A DNA stretch of 64,000 nt from Astrobacterium formosum (lineage in GTDB: Bacteria; Pseudomonadota; Alphaproteobacteria; Rhizobiales; Xanthobacteraceae): assembly GCA_030848545.1 (NCBI GenBank), contig JAVDCA010000012.1, positions 124,001 to 188,000 of the forward strand. Reading direction: 5' to 3'. Each line of letters begins with the position of its first letter. Positions within the stretch are counted from its first letter, which is position 1. Below, piece after piece: positions 36,332 through 44,533 of this stretch. The position numbers and the translations under genes were made by a program. Below the pieces are notes generated by a model, which saw nothing but the letters and a program-made list of their open reading frames with translations, searched no databases and was not told where the DNA came from.

Positions 36332-37066
36332 ATGGTCCTTTATGCCTTTCTCTGCATTGCCGCGGCCGTGTTCATCGGCGGCCTTGGTGTTCGCATCTGG
36401 GCATATGCGGCGACGCCGGTGCCGCTGCGGATTCCCGTGACGCCGGCGCCGTTGACCCGCTCCGGCGTCGTGATGCGTTTGTTCTGGGAAGTCGTCCTGT
36501 TCCGAAGCCTGTTCAACGCCAGCAAATGGACGTGGCTGTTCGGATGGGCGTTCCACGCCACCTTGCTGTTCGTTCTGCTGACGCATCTGCGCTATTTCGT
36601 CCAACCGGCGTGGATGTGGCTCGGCCTGGTGCAGGACCTCGGCGGCTATGCCGGCTTGGCGATGGTCGCCGCTCTCGTCGCGCTCGCGGGCCGGCGGCTG
36701 TTCGTGCCGCGCATCAGCGCGGTCACCGCGCCATCCGATTACCTCGCGCTCGCCCTCCTGATCGCAATCGGGCTGAGCGGCCTGGCGATGAAATTCGTCT
36801 TTCACACCGACATCGTGGCCGTGAAGGCGTTTGCACTCGGCCTGGTCTATCTCGATCCGCAACCGCTGCCGCTAGACCCCTTCCTGATCATTCATCTCTC
36901 GCTCGTAGCGGTCCTGCTCGTCGTTTTCCCGTTCTCGAAGCTGCTGCACGGGGCGGCGTTGTTCTTCAATCCGACGCGCAACCAGCCGGACGACCTGCGT
37001 GAATCCCGCTATGCGCCGCGCATCACCCGAAACGGTGTGCCCGCGGCCCGTTCGGACACGGCCTAG
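36332..37066 (+). CDS. dsrM: DsrM, NarI-type cytochrome b membrane subunit
   Basis: 244 residues with five hydrophobic helices. His residues in FHATLLFVLLTHLRYF and IIHLSLVAVLLVVFPFSKLLH fit the bis-His haem b ligands of NarI-like proteins. In the DsrMKJOP complex DsrM exchanges electrons between the quinone pool and DsrK. It is followed by dsrK after 11 bases, and the pair form a core module. Confidence 0.93.
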   Translation: MVLYAFLCIAAAVFIGGLGVRIWAYAATPVPLRIPVTPAPLTRSGVVMRLFWEVVLFRSLFNASKWTWLFGWAFHATLLFVLLTHLRYFVQPAWMWLGLVQDLGGYAGLAMVAALVALAGRRLFVPRISAVTAPSDYLALALLIAIGLSGLAMKFVFHTDIVAVKAFALGLVYLDPQPLPLDPFLIIHLSLVAVLLVVFPFSKLLHGAALFFNPTRNQPDDLRESRYAPRITRNGVPAARSDTA

Positions 37067-37077
37067 GAGAGCGAAGA

Positions 37078-38652
37078 ATGGCTGTCACCTTGGGATTCGA
37101 CGCCTCAAAGGCCGGACAGGGTGATCCGCAGGAGCTCCCCGCGTTGCGCCCCGGCGCGATGGCAGCCAGCAAATCCTATCCGGCTTCGAGCGCCCAGCAA
37201 CAGCTTCTCGGGTTCCCCGGCGAACTGGTCGATCAGTGGCAGATCAAGGCGATCGCCAAGCTCGGTGAGCTGGTGCAACGTTCGCGCGCGCTCAAGGTCG
37301 CGTTGGACGCCTGCGTGAAGTGCGGCGCCTGTACGGACAAGTGCCAGTTTTTCCTCGGCTCAGGCGACCCGAAGAACATGCCGGCCGCGCGGCAGGAACT
37401 CCTGCGCAAGGTGTACCGCCGCTATTTCACCTGGGCCGGCAAACACATGCCCTGGCTCGTGGGTGCCGAGGACCTCACCGAAGCGACGCTGGACGAATGG
37501 TACATCTACTTCCACCAGTGCTCCCAGTGCCGCCGCTGCGCCGTGGCCTGCCCGTTCGGAATCGATACGGCCGAGGTGTCCATGGCGGCCCGCGAAATCA
37601 TGGATTCGATCGGCAAGGGGCAGCGATACTGCAACGAGATCATCGGCAAGGTCCTGACCATCGGCAACAATCTCGGGCTGAAGAAACACGCGCTTGCGGC
37701 CACGCTCGAGGGGCTCGAAGAAGAAATCAAGGAAGAAACCGGAGTCGACGTGAAACTGCCGCTCGACGTCGAAGGGGCGGATATCCTGCTCGTCGCACCG
37801 AGTGCCGATTTCTTCGCCGAGCCGCACATCGCGAGCTTGATCGGCTACGGCAAGGTCCTGCACGAGGCGGGATTGAGCTGGACATTCAGCTCGCATGCCT
37901 CGGAGGCGGGTAATTTCGGCATGTTCATCGGCTCGTCCGAGAACATGCAGCGCGTGCTGGAGCGAGTGGGCGATGCCGTGCGCGCGCTCAAGGTCAAACG
38001 GCTGGTGGTCGGCGAGTGCGGCCATGCGTGGCGCGTAGCATACAACTTCTGGAACACGCTCGCGGGGCCGTACGAGACGCTCGATCCGGCCTATCCCATC
38101 CCGCAACACATCTGCGAGCTGACTTACGATCTGTGGCGGGCGGGCAAGCTCAGGTTCGACAAATCGAAGAACGACCACATCCGCCTGACCTATCACGACT
38201 CGTGCAATCCAGCGCGCGCCTCGCGCATTGGCCCGGACCCCGGCAGCCAGTTCGAGATTCCGCGCGCGCTGCTTCGCGCCACCTGCAACCACTTCTACGA
38301 CATGGCGCCAGGCACGATCCGCGAGAACACGTTCTGCTGCGGCGGCGGCGGCGGACTGCTCACGGACGAACTCATGGAGGTCCGCCTCCGGGGCGCGCAA
38401 CCGCGGATGCGCGCGCTGCGTGACGTCGCCGACGAGCACGGGGTGACCCACATGGCGATGATCTGCGCCATTTGCAAGGCGCAATTCACGACGGTTTTGC
38501 CCCAATTCGGGTTCGAAAGTGATGGGGTCGTTGGCGTCCATCAAATGATCAGTAACGCGATCGTCCTGACCGGTTCGGTTCAGGCGCAGGAATATGAGGC
38601 GAGACTTGCAAGCGCCGGCAATGGCGACGTTGCCGCTGGAGGGAAGCGATGA
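37078..38652 (+). CDS. dsrK: DsrK, HdrD-like iron-sulfur subunit
   Basis: 524 residues, cytoplasmic, membrane-bound through DsrM. Two [4Fe-4S] motifs are CVKCGACTDKC (79-89) and CSQCRRCAVACP. The CCG-type catalytic site is split between YHDSCNPAR, TFCCGGGGG and MICAICKAQF. HdrD-like CCG proteins act on disulfides; DsrC trisulfide/disulfide is the accepted partner. Its stop overlaps the dsrL start by four bases. Confidence 0.95.
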   Translation: MAVTLGFDASKAGQGDPQELPALRPGAMAASKSYPASSAQQQLLGFPGELVDQWQIKAIAKLGELVQRSRALKVALDACVKCGACTDKCQFFLGSGDPKNMPAARQELLRKVYRRYFTWAGKHMPWLVGAEDLTEATLDEWYIYFHQCSQCRRCAVACPFGIDTAEVSMAAREIMDSIGKGQRYCNEIIGKVLTIGNNLGLKKHALAATLEGLEEEIKEETGVDVKLPLDVEGADILLVAPSADFFAEPHIASLIGYGKVLHEAGLSWTFSSHASEAGNFGMFIGSSENMQRVLERVGDAVRALKVKRLVVGECGHAWRVAYNFWNTLAGPYETLDPAYPIPQHICELTYDLWRAGKLRFDKSKNDHIRLTYHDSCNPARASRIGPDPGSQFEIPRALLRATCNHFYDMAPGTIRENTFCCGGGGGLLTDELMEVRLRGAQPRMRALRDVADEHGVTHMAMICAICKAQFTTVLPQFGFESDGVVGVHQMISNAIVLTGSVQAQEYEARLASAGNGDVAAGGKR

Positions 38653-40526
38653 ACGACATAGCCAACCCGACGCAACATACGTTCCGCCGTTTCAAGGACG
38701 GTGAGACCGTGTGGGATTTCAGCGACTTGCAAACGCGCATTTTCGAGGGCGAGCGCACCTATAAATGCCCCACCTATGTGCGGCGTACGCCGCCATGTCA
38801 GGCGATCTGTCCGTCGGGGCACGACATTCGTGGCTGGCTCTCGATCGCGCGCGGCATCGACAAGCCGCCGGTCGCCGGAATGCCATGGCAGGAATATGCC
38901 TTCCAGCGCATGGCGGCGGCCAATCCCTTCCCGGCATTGATCGGCCGCATCTGTCCGGCTCAATGCCAGAAGTCATGCAACCGCGACAAGGTCGACGACT
39001 TCATCGGCATCAATTCGGTCGAGCACTACGTCGGCGACTGGGCGATCGCGCACAAGCTGAAGCTGCCGGCGCCCGCCGAGGCGACGGGAAAGAGCGTCGC
39101 GGTGGTCGGCAGCGGCCCGGCCGCGCTGTCGGCGGCCTGTTATCTCCGCCTCAAAGGTCACGCCATCACGATCTATGAAGCGCGAGACAAGCTCGGCGGC
39201 ATGACGCGCTATGGCATTTCCAGCCATCGCCTCCCCCGCGACGTGCTCGATGCCGAAATCCAGCGCATTCTCGACCTCGGAATCACGGTCGTCACGGGCA
39301 AGAAGGTCGGCGTCGACATCCCGCTCGCCGAGCTGGAAAGCAAATTCGACGCGGTCTTCCTCGGGGTCGGTGCGCAGAAATGCGCGCCACTGGACGCCCA
39401 GGGCGCAGACGCGCCGAACAGCATGAGCGGCCTGGCGTTCCTCAACGCCTTCAATGAAGGACGGCTGCAGGATGTGCCCGCCCGCGTGCTGGTGGTCGGC
39501 GAAACCGACATCGCCTTGGAAGTCGCGGCGGTCGCGCGACGGCTCGGGCACGTCGAGGGCGCCAAGCGCCAGAACGCGCAGGTGACCATCGTGTATGGGC
39601 GGCCTCTGCCGCGGGTGCTGGGCGACAAACTCGAGCACCTCTTGGCTGAAGGGGTCCAGATCCGGCCCTCGCTTGCCCCAGTCGCGGTCGTCGCCGACGA
39701 CACGGGCCGGGCCAAGGCTCTGCGGGTGGTCGAGGTCGAACGGGGCGGAAAGAGGCGCCCCAATACCGAAGTCGACATCGAATGCGATCTGATCGTCACG
39801 GCGACCGGGCAGAGCGGCGATTTCGCCGGCATGACCGAGCTCGACAACGGCAGCGGCCAGATGACCGTCGACGGGCTTTATCGTTGGACCGGCCGCCCTG
39901 GCATCTTTGCCGGTGGCGAGGTTCTGCGTCCCCTCAACGTGAACAGGGCCGTCGGGCACGGGCGCATTGCCGCGCAGGTCATCGACCAGTATGTCCGCGG
40001 CGAGACCATGGAGAAGCGGCCGGCGTTCGATGTCTACCAGTTCGACATGCTCGCCGAACTGGAGCAGCGAGGGCTCAAGCCGGCGGACTACCACCATCGG
40101 CAGGAGAGCGGTACCGATACGGCGAATTTCGCCGTCCACAATTTCGAGGATCGCTCGGCCAACCTGGATGTTTCCGCCTCCGACCTTTTCCTGGGGCATT
40201 TCGCCCTTGAGCCGCGCGTCGAGCGCATCGAGCGCCCGATCACGGCCGAAACCGTGCTCGGTGACTTCGGCGAGCGCATCAGCGCGCTTGCCGAGGAGCA
40301 GGTCGTCGCCGAAGCGAAGCGCTGCATGAGCTGCGGCTCGTGCATGGAATGCGACAACTGCATCATCTACTGCCCAAAAGTGGCCGTCGAGCGTGTGCCG
40401 GAAGAGCTGCGTGCGGTCGGGCGCTATGTGACCACCGATTATGCCAAATGCGTCGGCTGTCACATTTGCAAAGATGTCTGCCCGTCCGGCTACATCCAGA
40501 TGGGATTGGAAAGAATAAAAGCATGA
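38649..40526 (+). CDS. dsrL: DsrL, NAD(P)H:acceptor oxidoreductase partner of rDsr
   Basis: 625 residues, GltD-like iron-sulfur flavoprotein found with oxidative-type Dsr. An N-terminal cluster region (PPCQAICPSGHD, CPAQCQKSC) is followed by FAD motif AVVGSGPAALSAACYL and the second nucleotide-binding domain VLVVGETDIALEVAAVA. The C-terminal ferredoxin domain has CMSCGSCMECDNCIIYCP and CVGCHICKDVCPSG. It transfers electrons between DsrAB and NAD(P). In the second motif the usual GxGxxA is replaced by GETDIA, which could affect cofactor preference. ATGA overlaps join it to dsrK and dsrJ. Confidence 0.94.
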   Translation: MNDIANPTQHTFRRFKDGETVWDFSDLQTRIFEGERTYKCPTYVRRTPPCQAICPSGHDIRGWLSIARGIDKPPVAGMPWQEYAFQRMAAANPFPALIGRICPAQCQKSCNRDKVDDFIGINSVEHYVGDWAIAHKLKLPAPAEATGKSVAVVGSGPAALSAACYLRLKGHAITIYEARDKLGGMTRYGISSHRLPRDVLDAEIQRILDLGITVVTGKKVGVDIPLAELESKFDAVFLGVGAQKCAPLDAQGADAPNSMSGLAFLNAFNEGRLQDVPARVLVVGETDIALEVAAVARRLGHVEGAKRQNAQVTIVYGRPLPRVLGDKLEHLLAEGVQIRPSLAPVAVVADDTGRAKALRVVEVERGGKRRPNTEVDIECDLIVTATGQSGDFAGMTELDNGSGQMTVDGLYRWTGRPGIFAGGEVLRPLNVNRAVGHGRIAAQVIDQYVRGETMEKRPAFDVYQFDMLAELEQRGLKPADYHHRQESGTDTANFAVHNFEDRSANLDVSASDLFLGHFALEPRVERIERPITAETVLGDFGERISALAEEQVVAEAKRCMSCGSCMECDNCIIYCPKVAVERVPEELRAVGRYVTTDYAKCVGCHICKDVCPSGYIQMGLERIKA

Positions 40527-40996
40527 CCTCGCCCGCCCGTTCGGCACATTTCCTGGCGGCTGTCGTGGCGCTGTGTGCTGCGCTCTGCTGGTCGGCGGGT
40601 GCCGTGCGGGCCGCCGACGGTCGTGTCCCGATGCCCGACATTCCCAAGGCGCTGGGGGAGCGTTGCGTCGCTGAAACGGATTTCATGCGGCGCAACCACA
40701 TGACGTTGCTGAAGCATCAACGGGACGAAACGGTGCATCTCGGTGTGCGCAAGGCGGAAACGCAGCTCGATCGCTGCCTGACCTGCCACGCCGTCGCCGG
40801 CGCGGACGGAAAGCCGGTGTCGTATTCCGATTCCGGCCATTTCTGCCGTTCGTGCCACGACTACGCGGCCGTTTCGATCGACTGCTTCGAGTGCCATTCG
40901 TCGCGGCCGGGACAGAAGGCGCAGGGCGCCTCGCGCGATCCGCCCGACGAGACCACGCTGAAGCTTCTGGGATACCTGCGAGACAAGCGCCGATGA
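40523..40996 (+). CDS. dsrJ: DsrJ, periplasmic triheme cytochrome c
   Basis: 157 residues. Residues 1-31 form a signal peptide or anchor (FLAAVVALCAALCWSAGAVRA). Three haem c motifs are present: CLTCH (85-89), CRSCH (108-112) and CFECH (121-125). Cys48 in GERCVAETDFMRRNHM corresponds to the unusual distal cysteine ligand described for DsrJ. It is part of DsrMKJOP and linked to neighbours by ATGA overlaps. Confidence 0.95.
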   Translation: MTSPARSAHFLAAVVALCAALCWSAGAVRAADGRVPMPDIPKALGERCVAETDFMRRNHMTLLKHQRDETVHLGVRKAETQLDRCLTCHAVAGADGKPVSYSDSGHFCRSCHDYAAVSIDCFECHSSRPGQKAQGASRDPPDETTLKLLGYLRDKRR

Positions 40997-41757
40997 CTTC
41001 GGAAACTGGCAGCAGAGACGAGCGAGCGAGCGGCGCGAGCCGACGATCCTTCTTGAAGAGCGCCGCCGGCGTGGGCGTGACGATGCTGGCGCCCGGAGTC
41101 GTCCTCTACGCGGCCGCGCCGCCGGCCGTTGCGCAGCGGGCCGGCCGGCCGGCCGATTCCAAGATTCGCTGGGGTCTGCTTGTCGATCTCAACAAGTGCC
41201 CGCCCGGCTGCGACCTGTGCGTTACGGCCTGCGCCGACGAAAACGGCTTGCACAGGCCCGGCGCGCACGAATCGCAGTGGATCCGCAAGGTGAACGTGCA
41301 CGATCCCAAGACCGATGTCCGCCGCGAAGTGCCGGTCATGTGCCAGCACTGCGCCATGCCGGCCTGCGTCGACGTCTGCCCGACCGGCGCCTCGTTCAAG
41401 CGAGCGGACGGCATCGTCCTGGTCGACCGGCACATCTGCATCGGATGTCGTTATTGCATGATGGCGTGTCCCTACCAGGCGCGTTCCTTTGTGCACGAGC
41501 CGCAGGAGAACCAACGGCCCGAGGTACCGCGAGGCGTCGGAACCGCCGAAGCGTGTTCGTTGTGCGTCCATCGCATCGACGCGGGACGCATGCCCGCCTG
41601 CGTCGAAGCGTGCGCGGCGCGCGCCGGCGGCGCCATGGTTTTCGGCGATCTCAACGATCCTTCGAGCGCAATCGCGAAGGCGATCGGGACCCACCGCGCC
41701 ACCACCATTCGAGCCGATCTCGGCCTGGACCCCGCAGTTCACTATCTCAGCCTGTAA
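40993..41757 (+). CDS. dsrO: DsrO, periplasmic iron-sulfur protein with Tat signal
   Basis: 254 residues. The Tat signal is SRRSFLKSAAG with Arg 17-18. Four [4Fe-4S] cluster regions of the DmsB/NrfC type follow: CPPGCDLCVTAC, CQHCAMPACVDVCP, CIGCRYCMMACP and CSLCVHRIDAGRMPACVEAC. It transfers electrons between DsrJ and DsrP. Start and stop overlap dsrJ (ATGA), and dsrP follows after eight bases. Confidence 0.95.
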   Translation: MTSETGSRDERASGASRRSFLKSAAGVGVTMLAPGVVLYAAAPPAVAQRAGRPADSKIRWGLLVDLNKCPPGCDLCVTACADENGLHRPGAHESQWIRKVNVHDPKTDVRREVPVMCQHCAMPACVDVCPTGASFKRADGIVLVDRHICIGCRYCMMACPYQARSFVHEPQENQRPEVPRGVGTAEACSLCVHRIDAGRMPACVEACAARAGGAMVFGDLNDPSSAIAKAIGTHRATTIRADLGLDPAVHYLSL

Positions 41758-41765
41758 GGCGAAAC

Positions 41766-42998
41766 ATGCCGCGCGCCCACTATCGCGAAATCGAGGCCGA
41801 CTCCGGGTTCGTGACCCTGATGCTCCTGTTCGGATTGGCGTTGGCCGGCGGGCTCTTGTCTTCGTTGTACATGCGACACTACGGCCACGTCGTCAGCGGA
41901 ATGGGCAACCAGATCGTCTGGGGGATTCCGCACGTGTTCGCGTTCTTCCTCATCGTGTCGGCGTCCGGCGCGCTCAACGTGGCGTCGATGGCATCCGTGT
42001 TCGGCCGCACGACCTACAAGCCGCTGGCCCGGCTGTCCGGGCTTCTCGCCATTGCGCTGCTCGCCGGCGGGCTCTCCATCCTGGTGCTCGATCTCGGGCG
42101 CCCGGAACGGCTCACCGTCGCCATGACGAATTTCAATTTCAAATCCATTTTCTCCTGGAACATCAACTTCTATGTGGGATTCCTGGCGATCGTCGCGGTC
42201 TACCTGTTCTTGCAGATGGCGCGCGGCCTCGATCGGTATGTCGGGATCGCGGGACTGGTCGCATTTCTCTGGCGCCTCGCGCTCACCACCGCCACCGGCT
42301 CGGTCCTCGGGTTCCTGGCGGCGCGACAGGCCTATGACGCGGCGATCATGGCGCCGCTCTTCATCGCCATGTCGCTTGCGCTCGGACAGGCGGTCTTCCT
42401 CGTGGTCGTCATGGCAGTTTGCGCCGGGACCGGGCGTCCGCTCGACCACGCCCTGTTGCATCGCATGGCGCGCCTGCTGGCCATCCTTCTGACGGCGACG
42501 TTGTACTTCGCCGTCGTGCAGCATATCACCAACCTCTATTCGCCGAAGCGGCTCGCGGTGGAACGCTTCCTTCTGGTGGACGGCGGAATCTACACCGCCT
42601 TGCTCTGGATCGGTTACGTCGGCATCGGTTCGCTGCTGCCGATCGGTCTCGGGCTCTGCCCCGCCGCCGGGCGATCCCGTCCCATGATTCTGGCCGCCGC
42701 GGTGCTGGCCATCATCGGCGGGCTCTGCCACCTGTATGTGATCATTGTCGGCGGGCAGGCGTTCCCGCTGTTGTTGTTCCCCGGCATGGAGGTCTCCAGC
42801 AGTTTCGGCGACGGAATGATCGGCTCGTATCGGCCCAGCCTTCCCGAATTGGTACTGGTGGCGGGGGGAATGTCGCTCACGATGCTGCTGACGATGTTCG
42901 GCATGAGGCTGCTTCCGTTCGTGCCCATGAGCTTCGTGGACGAGGCGACCGGCGCGCCGGCACACGCGGTGACAGGCGAGCAGGCTGCCGGGCGATGA
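41766..42998 (+). CDS. dsrP: DsrP, NrfD-type quinone-interacting membrane subunit
   Basis: 410 residues with about ten membrane helices, of the NrfD/PsrC family (SFVT-like start SGFVTLMLLFGLALAGG, WGIPHVFAFFLIVSASGALN, SIFSWNINFYVGFLA). It exchanges electrons between the quinone pool and DsrO. Its stop overlaps dsrN by four bases. Confidence 0.93.
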   Translation: MPRAHYREIEADSGFVTLMLLFGLALAGGLLSSLYMRHYGHVVSGMGNQIVWGIPHVFAFFLIVSASGALNVASMASVFGRTTYKPLARLSGLLAIALLAGGLSILVLDLGRPERLTVAMTNFNFKSIFSWNINFYVGFLAIVAVYLFLQMARGLDRYVGIAGLVAFLWRLALTTATGSVLGFLAARQAYDAAIMAPLFIAMSLALGQAVFLVVVMAVCAGTGRPLDHALLHRMARLLAILLTATLYFAVVQHITNLYSPKRLAVERFLLVDGGIYTALLWIGYVGIGSLLPIGLGLCPAAGRSRPMILAAAVLAIIGGLCHLYVIIVGGQAFPLLLFPGMEVSSSFGDGMIGSYRPSLPELVLVAGGMSLTMLLTMFGMRLLPFVPMSFVDEATGAPAHAVTGEQAAGR

Positions 42999-44533
42999 CA
43001 TCCTCCCGCACCCCCGGTCGGACGGCCGCAGCGATGGACGGCGCCCGATCTGGTGCTGCCGTCCGCGGCGGTACGCCGCGACTCTTGCTGTCGGCCACGC
43101 ACAAGTCGTCCGGCAAGACCACGATCGCGGTCGGCCTTGCGGCGGCGTTTGCGGCGCGTGGCACCAGCGTGCAGACGTTCAAGAAGGGGCCCGACTACAT
43201 CGATCCGATGTGGCATACGCGGGTCACCGGCCGGCCGTGCTTCAACCTCGACTTCAATACGCAAAGCAACGCGGAGATCATCGCCACCTTTACGCAAAAC
43301 GTACAGGGCGCGGAGCTGGCGCTGGTCGAAGGCAATAACGGCCTTCACGACGGCGTCGACCTCGAGGGCGGTGATTCGAGTGCGGCGATGGCCAAGGTCC
43401 TGGAGGCTCCCGTCGTTCTCGTGGTCGACGCCACGGGCGTGATGCGAGGAATCGCGCCCCTCGTTCTCGGCTATGCGGCCTTCGATCCCGACGTGACGAT
43501 TGCCGGGCTCATTCTCAACAAGGTCGGCAATGCGCGCCAGGAGGCGAAGCTTCGCCAGGCGATCGAGCGCTATACGGATATTCCCGTGATCGGCGCCATC
43601 GGCCGGGATGCCGGCCTGACGCTCAACGAGCGCCACCTCGGGCTCGCGACGCCCGCCGAGAGCGGGAGGGCCGAGCAGGCGCTCGCTGCGATCCGCCGCA
43701 CGGTGGCGGACGCCCTTGATCTCGACCGCCTGCTCGCAGTGGCGCGCGCAGCGCCCGACCTGCCGGCCGTCTCCGCCCCGGCGTGCCGCGGCGGCGTGCC
43801 GCCGGACGTCCGCATCGCGGTCGCGCGCGACAGCGCCTTCAGCTTCTACTATGCGGACGATTTCGCGGCGCTGGAGCGGGCCGGCGCGCGGCTGTGCTTT
43901 TTCGACACCCTTGCGGACAACCGCCTGCCCGAGGCCGACGGTCTTTTCATCGGCGGCGGTTTTCCGGAGACGCATGCGGACCGTTTGCAAGCCAATGCGC
44001 AATTACGCGAAGCGATTCGCACCGCCATTCGAGACGGACTGCCGACCTATGCGGAATGCGGCGGCCTGATGTATCTGTCGCGCGCGATCATCTGGCGGGG
44101 ACAGCGCAACGAGATGGTCGGCGCGATCCCCGCCGATGCGGTGATGTACGACAAGCCGCAGGGGCACGGCCTCGTCATATTGGAGGAGACCGCCCAAGTT
44201 CCATGGCCGGACGTGGACGGGCGCGCGCGAGGCGCACCGATCCCGGCGCACGAATTCCACCATGCGCGGCTCGAAAACCTGGATCCGAATCTGCGCTTCG
44301 CCTATCGGATGCGGCGCGGCGTCGGGATCGACGGCCGCGATGGCATCGTGCTCGGCAACATGCTCGCCGGCTTTTCCCATCAGCGGACGACCGCCTGCAA
44401 CAATTGGGCGTCCCGCTTCGTCGCCTTCGTGCGGCGGCACAAAGAGACGTGCGCCTGGCCCGCGGCGGCTGCCGTCAATCCTTTGCCCGCGGAAAGAACC
44501 CGGATCGTCCAGGGGCCGATCGCGAGTCGGTGA
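42995..44533 (+). CDS. dsrN: DsrN, cobyrinate a,c-diamide synthase-like siroheme amidase
   Basis: 512 residues of the CobB/CbiA family. The P-loop is SATHKSSGKTTIAVG; the glutaminase part has YAECGGLMYLSRAI with the catalytic Cys and ends with LGNMLAGFSHQR. In Dsr clusters DsrN is proposed to amidate siroheme to siro(haem)amide, the DsrAB cofactor. It is the last gene of the operon. Its last 59 bases overlap the 3' end of the convergent cysG. Confidence 0.92.
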   Translation: MTSSRTPGRTAAAMDGARSGAAVRGGTPRLLLSATHKSSGKTTIAVGLAAAFAARGTSVQTFKKGPDYIDPMWHTRVTGRPCFNLDFNTQSNAEIIATFTQNVQGAELALVEGNNGLHDGVDLEGGDSSAAMAKVLEAPVVLVVDATGVMRGIAPLVLGYAAFDPDVTIAGLILNKVGNARQEAKLRQAIERYTDIPVIGAIGRDAGLTLNERHLGLATPAESGRAEQALAAIRRTVADALDLDRLLAVARAAPDLPAVSAPACRGGVPPDVRIAVARDSAFSFYYADDFAALERAGARLCFFDTLADNRLPEADGLFIGGGFPETHADRLQANAQLREAIRTAIRDGLPTYAECGGLMYLSRAIIWRGQRNEMVGAIPADAVMYDKPQGHGLVILEETAQVPWPDVDGRARGAPIPAHEFHHARLENLDPNLRFAYRMRRGVGIDGRDGIVLGNMLAGFSHQRTTACNNWASRFVAFVRRHKETCAWPAAAAVNPLPAERTRIVQGPIASR

